Shown here: positions 17,026 to 26,016 of the stretch, piece after piece
Layout of the letters: each line of letters starts with the position of its first letter
Numbering within the stretch: the stretch's first letter is position 1
DNA from: Cuspidothrix issatschenkoi CHARLIE-1
GTDB taxonomy: Bacteria > Cyanobacteriota > Cyanobacteriia > Cyanobacteriales > Nostocaceae
DNA: 43,088 nucleotides
NCBI RefSeq assembly: GCF_002934005.1
Contig: NZ_PGEM01000104.1
Span: 1 to 43,088 of the forward strand
Direction: 5' to 3'
Made by a program: the position numbers and the translations under genes
The notes under the pieces: model-generated
Told to the model about the DNA's origin: nothing
The model's database searches: none
Seen by the model: the letters and a program-made list of their open reading frames with translations, nothing else

Positions 17026-17371
17026 GTTTGCACTGATAAATAAACTGTGTTGCATTTATCTTATGATCCACATTCGACATTAAAGCAAATTTAAAAATTT
17101 AGAGAAATAAAAGTCTGAAAATACTCCCTAGTAAAGATTTCAGGCTTTTATTTGGTAAAATCAGTAAACCAAAAAGTTTTTCCCAAAGAGCGAACTCTCC
17201 CTTTCGTTGTTTGTGCTGACGCACAAAATTACTCAAGGCACGTTTCACAGTTAACCCTCCATTCCTCCCATCACCAAACTGAGTACAGTTTTGGTGGGGG
17301 TCTCCCGGAGGTTTGGATGATGCTTTTTGCAAAACTGACTAAATTAATTAAATTTGATTTCTTAAACACTC
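17026..17371. other. Intergenic region between ctaE terminator and alaS
   Basis: About 345 bp. AATAAAAGTCTGAAA near 17105 pairs with TTTCAGGCTTTTATT near 17150, a possible second terminator. A 77-codon minus-strand ORF (17332 to 17099) has a KRALSNFVRQHKQRKGEFAL segment that looks protein-like, but its end runs through the hairpin. I cannot support it as a gene. The alaS promoter must lie in the last ~100 bp. Confidence 0.35.
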
Positions 17372-20014
17372 ATGTCATCAACTCCCCAGTTTCTTAGCGG
17401 TAACGATATTCGCGCTTTATTCCTCGACTTCTACACCCAAAGGGGACACCAACCGCTCAAGAGTGCTTCCCTCGTACCAGAAGATCCCACGGTGCTGCTA
17501 ACTATCGCGGGGATGCTCCCATTTAAACCGATATTCCTGGGACAGCGCGCACCAGAATTTAAACGCGCTACGACTTCTCAGAAATGTATCCGTACCAATG
17601 ATATCGAAAATGTAGGACGGACAAAACGCCATCATACATTTTTTGAGATGTTGGGTAATTTTAGCTTTGGTGATTATTTTAAAGAACAAGCGATCGCTTG
17701 GGGTTGGGAAATATCAACTCAAGTTTTTGGTATTTCTCCTCAAAATTTAGTCGTTAGTGTATTTGAAGAAGATGACGAAGCTTTCGCAATTTGGCGCGAT
17801 AGAATTGGTGTAACAGAAAAACGCATCAAACGCATGGGTGCAGATGATAATTTTTGGGTTTCTGGAATTACTGGCCCCTGTGGACCTTGTTCAGAAATTT
17901 ATTATGATTTTCATCCAGAATTAGGAGATGATCATATTGATTTAGAAGATGATTCCCGATTTATCGAGTTTTATAACTTAGTATTCATGCAATATAATCG
18001 GGATGCTTCAGGAAATTTAACGCCGTTGCAAAATAAGAATATTGATACGGGAATGGGTTTGGAAAGAATGGCGCAAATTCTCCAAAAAGTTCCTAATAAT
18101 TATGAAACAGATTTGATTTTCCCGATTATTGAAACTGCGGCGAAAATTGCCAACATTGATTATCACCAAAGTGATGAAAATACCAAAATTTCCTTAAAGG
18201 TAATTGGTGATCATGTCCGTTCTGTTGTTCACATGATCGCTGATGAAATTCGCGCTTCTAATGGGGGAAGAGGTTACGTTTTACGGCGTTTAATTCGTCG
18301 TGTTGTCAGACATGGAAAATTAATTGGAATTTCTGGGGACTTTATTAACCAAGTTGCAGAAACAGCAATTTCTCTTTCTGAATCAATTTACCCTAATTTA
18401 CGACAAAGGGAAACAGCAATTAAAGCAGAATTAGCTAGAGAAGAAGCTAACTTCTTGAAAACTCTTGATAGAGGTGAAAAACTATTAGCTGATATCATCC
18501 AAGAAGTAAAACAAAAAGGTTTAACTTCCATTAGTGGTGAAAGTGCATTTACCTTATATGATACCTACGGTTTCCCATTGGAATTAACTCAAGAAGTTGC
18601 CGAAGAAAATAACATTACTGTTGATGTTAATGGTTTCAATGCAGAAATGCAGAAACAGGTAGAACGTGCTAAAGCTGCACACGAAACCATTGATTTAACC
18701 GTACAAGGTTCTTTAGATCAACTTGCAGAACATATTCATTCTACCGAATTTTTAGGATATACTCAATTAGCAATAACAGCAAAAATTGAAGTATTGTTAG
18801 TTAATGGTATTTCCCAAGAAGAAGCAGAAGCAGGAACAGAGATACAAATAGTTTTGGATAAAACCCCATTTTATGCAGAATCAGGTGGACAAATCGGAGA
18901 TAAAGGTTATATTTCCGGTGATGGAATTTTAATTAGAATTGAAGATGTGAAAAAAGAATCTGATTTCTTTGTTCACTTTGGTAAAATTGAACGTGGTACA
19001 ATTAGGGTCGCTGATCAAATTACCGCCCAAATTGATACTTCTTGTCGTCGTCGCTCTCAAGCTAACCATACAGCAACTCATTTATTACAAGCTGCATTAA
19101 AGAAAGTAGTTGATGAGGGAATTTCCCAAGCAGGATCTTTAGTTTCTTTTGATAGCTTGCGGTTTGATTTTAACTGTCCTCGTGCTTTAACTGCGGATGA
19201 AGTTCAACAAGTTGAAGAATTAGTAAATACTTGGATTTGTGAAGCACATTCTGCCAAAATTGAAGTATTACCTTTAGCAGAAGCAAAAGCTAGAGGTGCG
19301 GTAGCAATGTTTGGGGAAAAATACGGTGAAGAAGTACGAGTAATTGACTTCCCTGGTGTTTCAATGGAATTATGTGGGGGAACTCACGTTAATAATACTG
19401 CGGAAATAGGCGTTTTTAAAATCATTTCTGAAGCTGGAGTTTCTTCAGGAGTTAGAAGAATAGAAGCGGTATCTGGTGCATCCGTTTTAGATTATTTGAA
19501 TGTGCGAGATCAAGTAACCAAAGATTTGTGTTTCCGCTTTAAAATCAAACCGGAAGAAATACCCGACAGAATCACAACTTTACAAACCGAACTCCGCAAC
19601 AGTGAAAAAACAATTCAAACCCTAAAATCACAACTTGCAATAGTTAAATCTGACAGTTTATTACAAACTGCGGAAGCCGTAGGAGAACATAAAATTATTG
19701 TTGCTCAACTGGAAGATGTAGACGCAGAATCATTAAAAGATGCAGCAGAAAGATTATTGCAAAAAATCGGTAACGGTGCAGTGGTTTTAGGTTCTATTCC
19801 CGAAGCAGGGAAAGTGAGTATTGTTGCTGCTGTTAGTCCTGAAGTGAATAAAAAAGGAATCCAAGCCGGAAAATTTGTCGGAAATGTAGCTAAAATTTGC
19901 GGTGGTGGTGGTGGTGGAAAACCCAATCTCGCGCAAGCTGGGGGAAGGGATGCAAGTAAATTACCGCAAGCTTTGGAAACTGCGAAAAATGATTTGTTAG
20001 CAGCGTTGAAATAG
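17372..20014 (+). CDS. alaS: Alanyl-tRNA synthetase
   Basis: An 880-residue class II aminoacyl-tRNA synthetase that charges tRNA-Ala. The catalytic domain (1-~400) has the motif 2/3 regions RTNDIENVGRTKRHHTFFEM and GRGYVLRRLIRR. The editing domain carries the zinc/editing motifs NHTATHLL and ELCGGTHVNNT, which clear Ser- and Gly-tRNA-Ala. The C-terminal C-Ala part ends with a glycine tract (CGGGGGGKPNLAQAGG), a family hallmark. Length is normal and no frameshift is seen. ATG 17372 matches the usual start (FLSGNDIRALFLDFYTQRGH). The gene stands alone, with a hairpin at 20031-20058 downstream. Confidence 0.98.
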   Translation: MSSTPQFLSGNDIRALFLDFYTQRGHQPLKSASLVPEDPTVLLTIAGMLPFKPIFLGQRAPEFKRATTSQKCIRTNDIENVGRTKRHHTFFEMLGNFSFGDYFKEQAIAWGWEISTQVFGISPQNLVVSVFEEDDEAFAIWRDRIGVTEKRIKRMGADDNFWVSGITGPCGPCSEIYYDFHPELGDDHIDLEDDSRFIEFYNLVFMQYNRDASGNLTPLQNKNIDTGMGLERMAQILQKVPNNYETDLIFPIIETAAKIANIDYHQSDENTKISLKVIGDHVRSVVHMIADEIRASNGGRGYVLRRLIRRVVRHGKLIGISGDFINQVAETAISLSESIYPNLRQRETAIKAELAREEANFLKTLDRGEKLLADIIQEVKQKGLTSISGESAFTLYDTYGFPLELTQEVAEENNITVDVNGFNAEMQKQVERAKAAHETIDLTVQGSLDQLAEHIHSTEFLGYTQLAITAKIEVLLVNGISQEEAEAGTEIQIVLDKTPFYAESGGQIGDKGYISGDGILIRIEDVKKESDFFVHFGKIERGTIRVADQITAQIDTSCRRRSQANHTATHLLQAALKKVVDEGISQAGSLVSFDSLRFDFNCPRALTADEVQQVEELVNTWICEAHSAKIEVLPLAEAKARGAVAMFGEKYGEEVRVIDFPGVSMELCGGTHVNNTAEIGVFKIISEAGVSSGVRRIEAVSGASVLDYLNVRDQVTKDLCFRFKIKPEEIPDRITTLQTELRNSEKTIQTLKSQLAIVKSDSLLQTAEAVGEHKIIVAQLEDVDAESLKDAAERLLQKIGNGAVVLGSIPEAGKVSIVAAVSPEVNKKGIQAGKFVGNVAKICGGGGGGKPNLAQAGGRDASKLPQALETAKNDLLAALK

Positions 20015-20030
20015 GAGTTTGAAAAATAAT

Positions 20031-20058
20031 GTAGAGGCGTTTTCTGTAGCGTCTCTAC
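20031..20058 (+). terminator. Probable alaS terminator hairpin
   Basis: GTAGAGGCG pairs with CGTCTCTAC (one G-T pair) across a 10-nt loop, with a T7 run starting about 12 nt later. The same stem sequence is a common intergenic palindrome in cyanobacteria. Confidence 0.5.
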
Positions 20059-20172
20059 AATGTAATATAATTTTTTTGTCTAAAGTTGTAAATAATCATG
20101 AAATCAACTGATTCATTCATATTTATCTAGATTAAATCGTATAAAATATAAGAATTACTTCAACCATATTAT

Positions 20173-21207
20173 ATGCAAAATTACGCTAGAGATACCATTA
20201 CTTTACAGTCCTACGCTGTAATGTGGTGGCCTGCAAATTTAAAGGATAAAAATGCAACAATAAGTATTATTCCTAGATTACTGGAAACACAAGACGATTT
20301 CATTTCAATTTTAAAATTGAGCAAAAATAATCCTACACAGGTATTCGACCTTGTGAAAGCAGCGGAGTTTCCAGCAAACTTATTCCTCAAGCACTTGGTT
20401 GTTATTTCAGACTATGGAGGTGAACCCATGAAAAAGCTAGGAAAAAGTTTCACAAATATTTTTACTAAAAAAGATCAGACAGGTAAACCAATTATGGATT
20501 ATGTCTGGAGAGGGAAAAATTATCAATATGTGTTTGAGTCTATGCCAGTCAAAGGCTTATTAGATAATAAAAAGCTTAATATTGATGGCGAGGGGTTGCA
20601 AAATGATAAACCTTTTGACACTCTTAAACGAGATATGACTATGATTTTGCTTTATGCCAGTACATCTGAAGTTTCAGACTATGCTGGTTTAGATGTATGT
20701 ATTCTTGGTTCTTTACTTGGTGATAAACTTGCATTAGAGCATCATATCAAACAAAGGTATATAGTTGTTAGTCGCATAACAGGTGGTGCAAATGCCAATT
20801 CTTTAGGACAATTAGCACAACGTTATATTGTCGAATACCTCAAAGAAAAATTAGGAAGTGAATTTGAAATTACCAGCAATAGCACAATTATTTTACCAGG
20901 TTATGCTAAAACAACTGGAATGCCTTTTGATGTAGTTGTAATAAAAGCAGGTAAAAAGGTAGGAATTGAAATTAGTTTTCAAGTAACCACCAACAGCACT
21001 ATAGAAAGAAAAGCAGCACAGGCATTTGAAAGGCAAGCTTTGATGAAAACTGCTGGGTACAAAATAGCCTATGTAATTGATGGGGCTGGAAATTTTGAAC
21101 GTTCTGCGGCTATCTCTCAAATTTGTCTGTATAGTGATTGTACAGTAGCTTATTCTGATAGTGAATTTGATGTTTTAGTTGATTTTTTGTGTGAGAGTTT
21201 ATCATGA
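20173..21207 (+). CDS. Type II restriction endonuclease partner of the adjacent cytosine methylase
   Basis: A 344-residue protein whose stop codon overlaps the methylase start by 4 bp (ATGA), the strongest evidence for a restriction role. A PD-(D/E)XK-like core is visible near the C-terminus: PFDVVVIKAGKKVGIEISFQ at residues 251-270, with D253, E266 and a non-canonical S268/Q270 in place of E-x-K, followed by K280. The N-terminal two thirds presumably recognise DNA; I see no named domain there. The target site cannot be deduced from sequence. It is AT-rich compared with neighbouring alaS, consistent with horizontal transfer. No C (controller) protein gene lies nearby. Alternative: a nuclease not strictly sequence-specific, but the tight coupling to a complete methylase argues for a restriction-modification pair. 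Confidence 0.7.
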   Translation: MQNYARDTITLQSYAVMWWPANLKDKNATISIIPRLLETQDDFISILKLSKNNPTQVFDLVKAAEFPANLFLKHLVVISDYGGEPMKKLGKSFTNIFTKKDQTGKPIMDYVWRGKNYQYVFESMPVKGLLDNKKLNIDGEGLQNDKPFDTLKRDMTMILLYASTSEVSDYAGLDVCILGSLLGDKLALEHHIKQRYIVVSRITGGANANSLGQLAQRYIVEYLKEKLGSEFEITSNSTIILPGYAKTTGMPFDVVVIKAGKKVGIEISFQVTTNSTIERKAAQAFERQALMKTAGYKIAYVIDGAGNFERSAAISQICLYSDCTVAYSDSEFDVLVDFLCESLS

Positions 21208-22505
21208 TTCATTTTATTGATCTTTTTGCAGGTATTGGTGGAATGAGGCTTGGTTTTCAGCAAGCGTGTAATGTGTTAGGAATAGAATCTCAATGTGTAT
21301 TTAGCTCAGAAATTGATAAAAAAGCTATTGAAACTTATAAACTAAACTTTAATGATCAACCTACGGGAGACATCCGAGAAATTGATACAATACCTGCATT
21401 TGATTTTATGCTGGCTGGCTTTCCCTGCCAATCTTTCTCTTATGCAGGTAAACAAAAAGGTTTTGGAGATACAAGAGGAACGCTATTTTGGGAAATTGAA
21501 AGACTCCTGAAAAATTATCAACCACAAGCTTTTCTACTGGAAAATGTGCGTGGTTTAACAACACATGATCAGGGAAGAACATTCAAAACAATTATTAATT
21601 CATTAGAAAAAATTGGCTATGGTATTCATTATCTTTTACTTAACAGTAGTAACTTTGGTGTACCACAAAATCGTGTTCGTATATACATAATTGGATTACT
21701 TGGAAAAAAACCAAAAATTACACTTAATTCAGATAGAGGTGCTACTGATTCCCATACTTTTAAAGAACAGCTATATCAGGTAAGTCTTTTTGAGAATACT
21801 TATTCAATTGTTAAAGTTAAAGATATTATAGAAGAGAAAGTTTCTAGAAATTATTATCTGTCAAAAGAATTTGAAAAACAACTATTTGATGCTGTTGATG
21901 GTCAATTTGAAAAACTTCATGGTTTTCGTCTAATTGATTTTCGCGGTGGTAATTCTCTCCATTCTTGGGATTTAGGTATTAAGGGCAAGTGTACAAAAGA
22001 TGAACGTGACTTTATGGCTGCCTTAATATCCCATAGAAGACATAAAGAATTTGGTGATCATCAAGATGGTAAAAGTTTAACTATAGAACAAATTAAAACG
22101 TTTTTTGATCATGAGAATATCGAAAATATTATTTATTCACTGATGAAGAAAAAATATCTTAAAGAAATAAATGGAAAATATAATCCTGTGAGTGGAAATA
22201 TGTCTTTTGAAGTTTTTAAGTTTCTCGATCCTGAGAGTATTTCTATAACACTAACATCATCAGATGCTAACAAATTAGGTATAGTCCAAGATCGGCAACC
22301 TAGAAGAATAACCCCTCGTGAATGTGCAAGATTACAAGGTTTCCCAGATTCTTATATTCTTCATCCAAATGATAATGCAGCATACAAACAGTTTGGTAAT
22401 GCTGTAACAGTACCTGTAATTCAAGCAATTGTGGAGGATTTTTTTCAAAATAATAGTATCACAAAAACAAATTTATTATCTCCCGTGATATCTATGATTA
22501 GATGA
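21204..22505 (+). CDS. DNA (cytosine-5-)-methyltransferase of a type II R-M system
   Basis: A 433-residue C5-cytosine methylase with the ordered motifs intact: motif I FIDLFAGIGGMRLG (SAM binding), motif IV with nucleophile C75 (GFPCQSFSYAG), motif VI ENV (E113), motif VIII Q155-x-R157-x-R159, motif IX RRITPRECARLQGFPD and motif X KQFGNAVTVPV. The variable target-recognition region is long (about residues 190-375), fitting a monospecific enzyme with an interrupted site. It protects host DNA from the endonuclease encoded immediately upstream. Having the endonuclease first and the methylase translationally coupled behind it is the riskier order for establishment, so an internal promoter for the methylase is likely. 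All catalytic motifs appear functional. Confidence 0.93.
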   Translation: MIHFIDLFAGIGGMRLGFQQACNVLGIESQCVFSSEIDKKAIETYKLNFNDQPTGDIREIDTIPAFDFMLAGFPCQSFSYAGKQKGFGDTRGTLFWEIERLLKNYQPQAFLLENVRGLTTHDQGRTFKTIINSLEKIGYGIHYLLLNSSNFGVPQNRVRIYIIGLLGKKPKITLNSDRGATDSHTFKEQLYQVSLFENTYSIVKVKDIIEEKVSRNYYLSKEFEKQLFDAVDGQFEKLHGFRLIDFRGGNSLHSWDLGIKGKCTKDERDFMAALISHRRHKEFGDHQDGKSLTIEQIKTFFDHENIENIIYSLMKKKYLKEINGKYNPVSGNMSFEVFKFLDPESISITLTSSDANKLGIVQDRQPRRITPRECARLQGFPDSYILHPNDNAAYKQFGNAVTVPVIQAIVEDFFQNNSITKTNLLSPVISMIR

Positions 22506-22709
22506 TTATATTTCTATATTCACTGCAACTTTACCAACAATTGTAGAAGGTTTGGGTATAGGTTTTCCATCTTCTTTCAATACTTCCAAATTGATGAAAG
22601 TGTACCTATGAGAATATCATCATTTGGTTTTCCAGGCACAACTACGATACCTGATTTATTTTCATTGTTTGAGGATACGGTGACTACCTCTAATGCGATC
22701 TATAGTATC
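22506..22709 (-). pseudogene. Fused remnants of a hicA-hicB toxin-antitoxin pair
   Basis: On the minus strand three fragments follow one another. RIRGSHRILKQ (about 22697-22665) is the conserved HicA centre. After a frameshift, NENKSGIVVVPGKPNDDILI then GTLSSIWK gives the HicA C-terminal part, stopping at 22577. Overlapping this in another frame, LEVLKEDGKPIPKPSTIVGK then VAVNIEI, ending at 22506, looks like the C-terminal end of a HicB antitoxin. Starts, the HicA N-terminus and most of HicB are lost. It is a dead toxin-antitoxin module between the R-M system and the MITE fragment. Confidence 0.5.
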
Positions 22710-22775
22710 TTGCCTACCCTAATCTTTTGATACAAGGAATTATTACAGAAATGAAATATAAACTATTTTTGAGAT

Positions 22776-22828
22776 AGGACTTACGCAAAAGAGAACAAAA
22801 GTAGGGGTAATTCATGAATTACCCCTAC
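22776..22828. mobile_element. Partial MITE copy ending in a 28-bp perfect palindrome
   Basis: AGGACTTACGCAAAAGAGAA and the following bases match the right end of the 9311-9421 element read in reverse complement. They lead into GTAGGGGTAATTCA plus its exact reverse complement (22801-22828). The opposite terminal repeat is missing, so this is a truncated or minimal derivative. It lies between the hic remnants and the sugar-symporter gene. Confidence 0.6.
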
Positions 22829-22915
22829 AATATAACAAGAGTTTCAGTTAAGATTTATTTCCACCTAGCAAGCAATCTCAATTCTGAGAATTGTTGAAAA
22901 AAATAACGGTTATGT

Positions 22916-24367
22916 TTATTTATTCTCTCGTTGTTCTTGCAGTTTTAGCATCATTTCTGCATGAATCTCACGAGTAATAGGATAGAAGTAAACTAAAACC
23001 AAACCTGCAATTAAACAAACAGTTGGTATAGGTCCAACAGCGATGCGAATGGCTAAAAGCGCTGATTCAGGTTGTATGGGTAAAGAACTTTGTCCAGCCA
23101 CAGCTTCTTTAAAACCATAAGCTTGTAAAGTATTACCGACTAAAAATAGCCCAAAAGCTAAACCAAATTTTTGTAATAACACCATGAAACCATAGAAAAC
23201 ACCTTCGCGGCGTTGTCCTGTTTGCAATTCATCTAATTCAATCACATCAGGTATCATTGACCAAGGAATTAGATAAGCGGTGGAAACTCCCACACCTGCC
23301 ATAATAGCCATGACATACATGAGGGCAACTTGATTTGGTTGCAGGAAAAATAATCCAGCAGCAGCAATAATCCATGAACTCATGCCGAGAAAATAAACCA
23401 GTTTTTTACCAATTTTTTTACTTAAATTACTCCACACAAATAACATTAACAAAGCCGTTCCCTGGACTGCAATCATCACTGTAGGGACATCTCCTTCTTT
23501 AAGTCCCATACAGTTAACCACAAAATAGGGAATAATACTGGCGGTGATTTGCACACCTAACCAAGAAAAAAGATATATCGCAATGACAAAGAGAAAAGGT
23601 TTATTACTAAAGACAATTTTTAGCTGTTCTAGGAAGGGAATTTCTGCTTCCTGTGGTAAAGAAATCCGTTTAGCTTCAAAAGCCAAAATGCGATCGCGCA
23701 CACCATAAACACACCAATACAAAGATAAAACCGAAATCACCGTACAAACTGCGGCTAAAACTAAATATTGTTGTTGGCGATCCTCAATTTGTGAAAAAAC
23801 AATTTTTGATAAAATTAACGATAAAATACTGCCACCAATGGAAAATGTAAAGCGAAAACTATTCAAACTAGTCCGTTCATCATAATCCTGAGTTAATTCA
23901 GGAGTCATCGCCGTATAAGGCAAATTAACAACAGTATAAAATACCTGAGACACAATTCCAATAACTACATAATACCAAAATAATAACCAAATATTACTAC
24001 TTTTATCTGCACTGAATTGAGGTACAGTCCACTGCAAGAAAAAGAACAACCCAAAGGGAATCGCCCCATATAATAGCCAAGGTAAACGACGACCCCAGCG
24101 ACGGGATTGGGTTTTATCGGTCAACATTCCCACCATCGGATCATTGATACCGTCCCAAATTTTGCCAATCATCAAAATACTACCTGCTAAACCCGCCGGA
24201 ATTCCGGCCACATTGGTAAAGAAAACCAGGAGGTAAAATACAGCAATATTCGCAGTAATCGCCGGGCCTAAATCTCCGGCCCCATAAGCTAGTTTAGTTT
24301 TAAAATCTAATTTTTCGTTTGTTAGGGATTTGTGTAAATCGTTATTCTCAGAATTATCTTTGACCAT
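22916..24367 (-). CDS. GPH-family sugar:cation symporter (MelB-like MFS transporter)
   Basis: A 483-residue protein with about twelve membrane helices. The N-terminus has LAYGAGDLGPAITANI and the family signature DGINDPMVGMLTDKTQSRRWGRRLPW, in which the first aspartates form the cation/sugar site of MelB-type transporters. The second half contains IPDVIELDELQTGQRREGVFYG, the other conserved GPH motif (E-x-x-TG-x-RREG). Members import glycosides, pentosides or hexuronides with Na+ or H+; the substrate here is unknown. The gene is divergent from the phosphoribosyltransferase gene, with 70 bp between the starts, so the promoters are close together. Full length, no defect seen. Confidence 0.88.
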   Translation of the reverse strand: MVKDNSENNDLHKSLTNEKLDFKTKLAYGAGDLGPAITANIAVFYLLVFFTNVAGIPAGLAGSILMIGKIWDGINDPMVGMLTDKTQSRRWGRRLPWLLYGAIPFGLFFFLQWTVPQFSADKSSNIWLLFWYYVVIGIVSQVFYTVVNLPYTAMTPELTQDYDERTSLNSFRFTFSIGGSILSLILSKIVFSQIEDRQQQYLVLAAVCTVISVLSLYWCVYGVRDRILAFEAKRISLPQEAEIPFLEQLKIVFSNKPFLFVIAIYLFSWLGVQITASIIPYFVVNCMGLKEGDVPTVMIAVQGTALLMLFVWSNLSKKIGKKLVYFLGMSSWIIAAAGLFFLQPNQVALMYVMAIMAGVGVSTAYLIPWSMIPDVIELDELQTGQRREGVFYGFMVLLQKFGLAFGLFLVGNTLQAYGFKEAVAGQSSLPIQPESALLAIRIAVGPIPTVCLIAGLVLVYFYPITREIHAEMMLKLQEQRENK

Positions 24368-24437
24368 AAATCACGCTCATATTAAAATAAAAAACTCACT
24401 GGTATTCAGTATTAATTAACATACTTTTCTGTATCTT

Positions 24438-24956
24438 ATGTCAGACCTTTACATTTCTTGGTCAGATTATCACCACAAAATTGAAGCATTGGCCGTAAAT
24501 ATCCATCAATCAGGCTGGCAATTTAATCAAATTGTCTGTTTAGCTAGGGGAGGACTGCGAGTAGGGGATATTCTTTCCCGTATATACAATCAACCTTTAG
24601 CAATTCTATCTACATCATCCTACAGTGGCGCGGGTAAACAAGACAGAAATAATTTAATTGTTTCCCATCATTTAACCATGACCAGCGAAAATTTAGGTTC
24701 ACGGATTTTGCTAGTAGATGATTTAGTAGACTCTGGTATCACTATTCAAAAAACAATTCCTTGGTTACAATCCTATACTCAATCCTCCATAGAGGAAATT
24801 CGCACTGCTGTAATTTGGTATAAAGCTTGTTCCGTCGTTGTTCCTAATTATTATGCTGATTATCTTCCTAATAATCCTTGGATTCATCAACCTTTTGAAC
24901 ATTATGAACATATTACTCCTGGGGAGTTGGCAGAAAAGCAAAATTTAGTTTACTAA
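24438..24956 (+). CDS. Phosphoribosyltransferase (type I PRTase, xanthine/guanine-like)
   Basis: A 172-residue protein with a type I PRTase fold. The PRPP-binding loop is RILLVDDLVDSGIT (residues 89-102, acidic pair D94/D95). An N-terminal CLARGGLRVGDILSRIY segment supplies the PP-binding loop. The sequence resembles xanthine/hypoxanthine-guanine PRTases (Gpt-like) found in cyanobacteria and archaea, which salvage purine bases. The exact base cannot be fixed by eye. The first ATG (24438) gives the normal length. The next gene is convergent; no operon partner. Confidence 0.8.
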   Translation: MSDLYISWSDYHHKIEALAVNIHQSGWQFNQIVCLARGGLRVGDILSRIYNQPLAILSTSSYSGAGKQDRNNLIVSHHLTMTSENLGSRILLVDDLVDSGITIQKTIPWLQSYTQSSIEEIRTAVIWYKACSVVVPNYYADYLPNNPWIHQPFEHYEHITPGELAEKQNLVY

Positions 24957-25000
24957 AATTATGAAAAACTCTACCTTTTTCAACATCCTCTGAAATCAAA

Positions 25001-25918
25001 TTAAAACAACCATAACCAAATAGGCAAAGTAAATAACAAGACTATCATTCCCATCGCTAAAATAGTCACAGCCAAATCACGATCTAAATTAAAGGTTTCC
25101 GCTATTACCAATGTAGCTAAAGCTGGGGGCATACCCATCTGTAAAACCATTACCTGTGCTGCATTACCTGTCACACCAAACAGCGACAGCATACTCCCTA
25201 AAATCAGTGGAACTACTAGCATTTTGATTAAGATACTACTCCATGCTTCTGGGAGTTTATGCCAAGATTTTAGCTGTGAAAGTCTCATTCCTATTAACAT
25301 TAAGGATAAAGCTACCCCCACCCAAGCCAATTTCTCTAAAGTAAATTCTACTACAGAGGGAAGTCGAAGCTGATACAACCACAAGCCAAAGCCAAAACTC
25401 CATAAAGCTGGATTAATCAAAATTACCTTGGCTAATTGGGTGTAATTTTGGATATTATTACCAAACCTGGCGGCTAAAATCACGCCTAAACCATAAGCCC
25501 CAAATAATGAACCCAACATATCGTAGAATAAAGCCCAGGCAAAATATTCTTTACCAACCATTGCTAAAGTTATGGGATAACCCAAATTACCTGTATTACC
25601 TACCATCGCTGCTAAAATCAGGCTACCTTGAGTAGCAGGTTGGGGGACTGAATTGGTGAAATATGCTAAGGTTTGAATTCGTAACCAAGCTAAAAATGCT
25701 CCTATAAATAGGGCTAGATACGCTATTACCGGTGCAATCCAAATCTGTCCTGATAAGTCTGTTTGCACTAAAAACCCAATAATACTTATAGGGACTCCTA
25801 TCCAAAAGAGAAACTGACCTAGATATGTGGAAGCATAACTCGGTGATTTCCGTCCTAAGATGAATCCGAGTAGAATTAACCCCACTAACTTGATATATAG
25901 TTCTAAAAGATTGACCAA
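25001..25918 (-). CDS. AEC-family permease (auxin efflux carrier-like)
   Basis: A 305-residue membrane protein with about ten hydrophobic segments in a 5+5 arrangement. It has family features such as NTGNLGYPITLAMVGKEYF in the first half and GMPPALATLVIAETFNLDRD in the second. AEC proteins export or import organic acids or auxin-like anions; the substrate is not predictable. The start is a TTG at 25918, as no ATG is available near the N-terminus. The gene is convergent with the phosphoribosyltransferase and divergent from the VanY-like peptidase. Confidence 0.82.
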   Translation of the reverse strand: MVNLLELYIKLVGLILLGFILGRKSPSYASTYLGQFLFWIGVPISIIGFLVQTDLSGQIWIAPVIAYLALFIGAFLAWLRIQTLAYFTNSVPQPATQGSLILAAMVGNTGNLGYPITLAMVGKEYFAWALFYDMLGSLFGAYGLGVILAARFGNNIQNYTQLAKVILINPALWSFGFGLWLYQLRLPSVVEFTLEKLAWVGVALSLMLIGMRLSQLKSWHKLPEAWSSILIKMLVVPLILGSMLSLFGVTGNAAQVMVLQMGMPPALATLVIAETFNLDRDLAVTILAMGMIVLLFTLPIWLWLF

Positions 25919-26016
25919 GATTACACCCAGAATAATTAAAAATTAAAAATTAAAACCAAACTACGTTGTCTAGCCCAGGGCATTTTTTACTATTAAATAC
26001 AAACAGGAGCATAAAC

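Noticed and set aside
17099-17332. Minus-strand 77-codon ORF upstream of alaS with a KRALSNFVRQHKQRKGEFAL segment.
   Set aside because: No recognised family, no ribosome site, and its end passes through a terminator-like hairpin; kept only as a note in the intergenic entry.
20173-22505. Assignment of the R-M system to a named specificity on the basis of protein sizes.
   Set aside because: Size similarity alone is not evidence; the target-recognition region cannot be read by eye.
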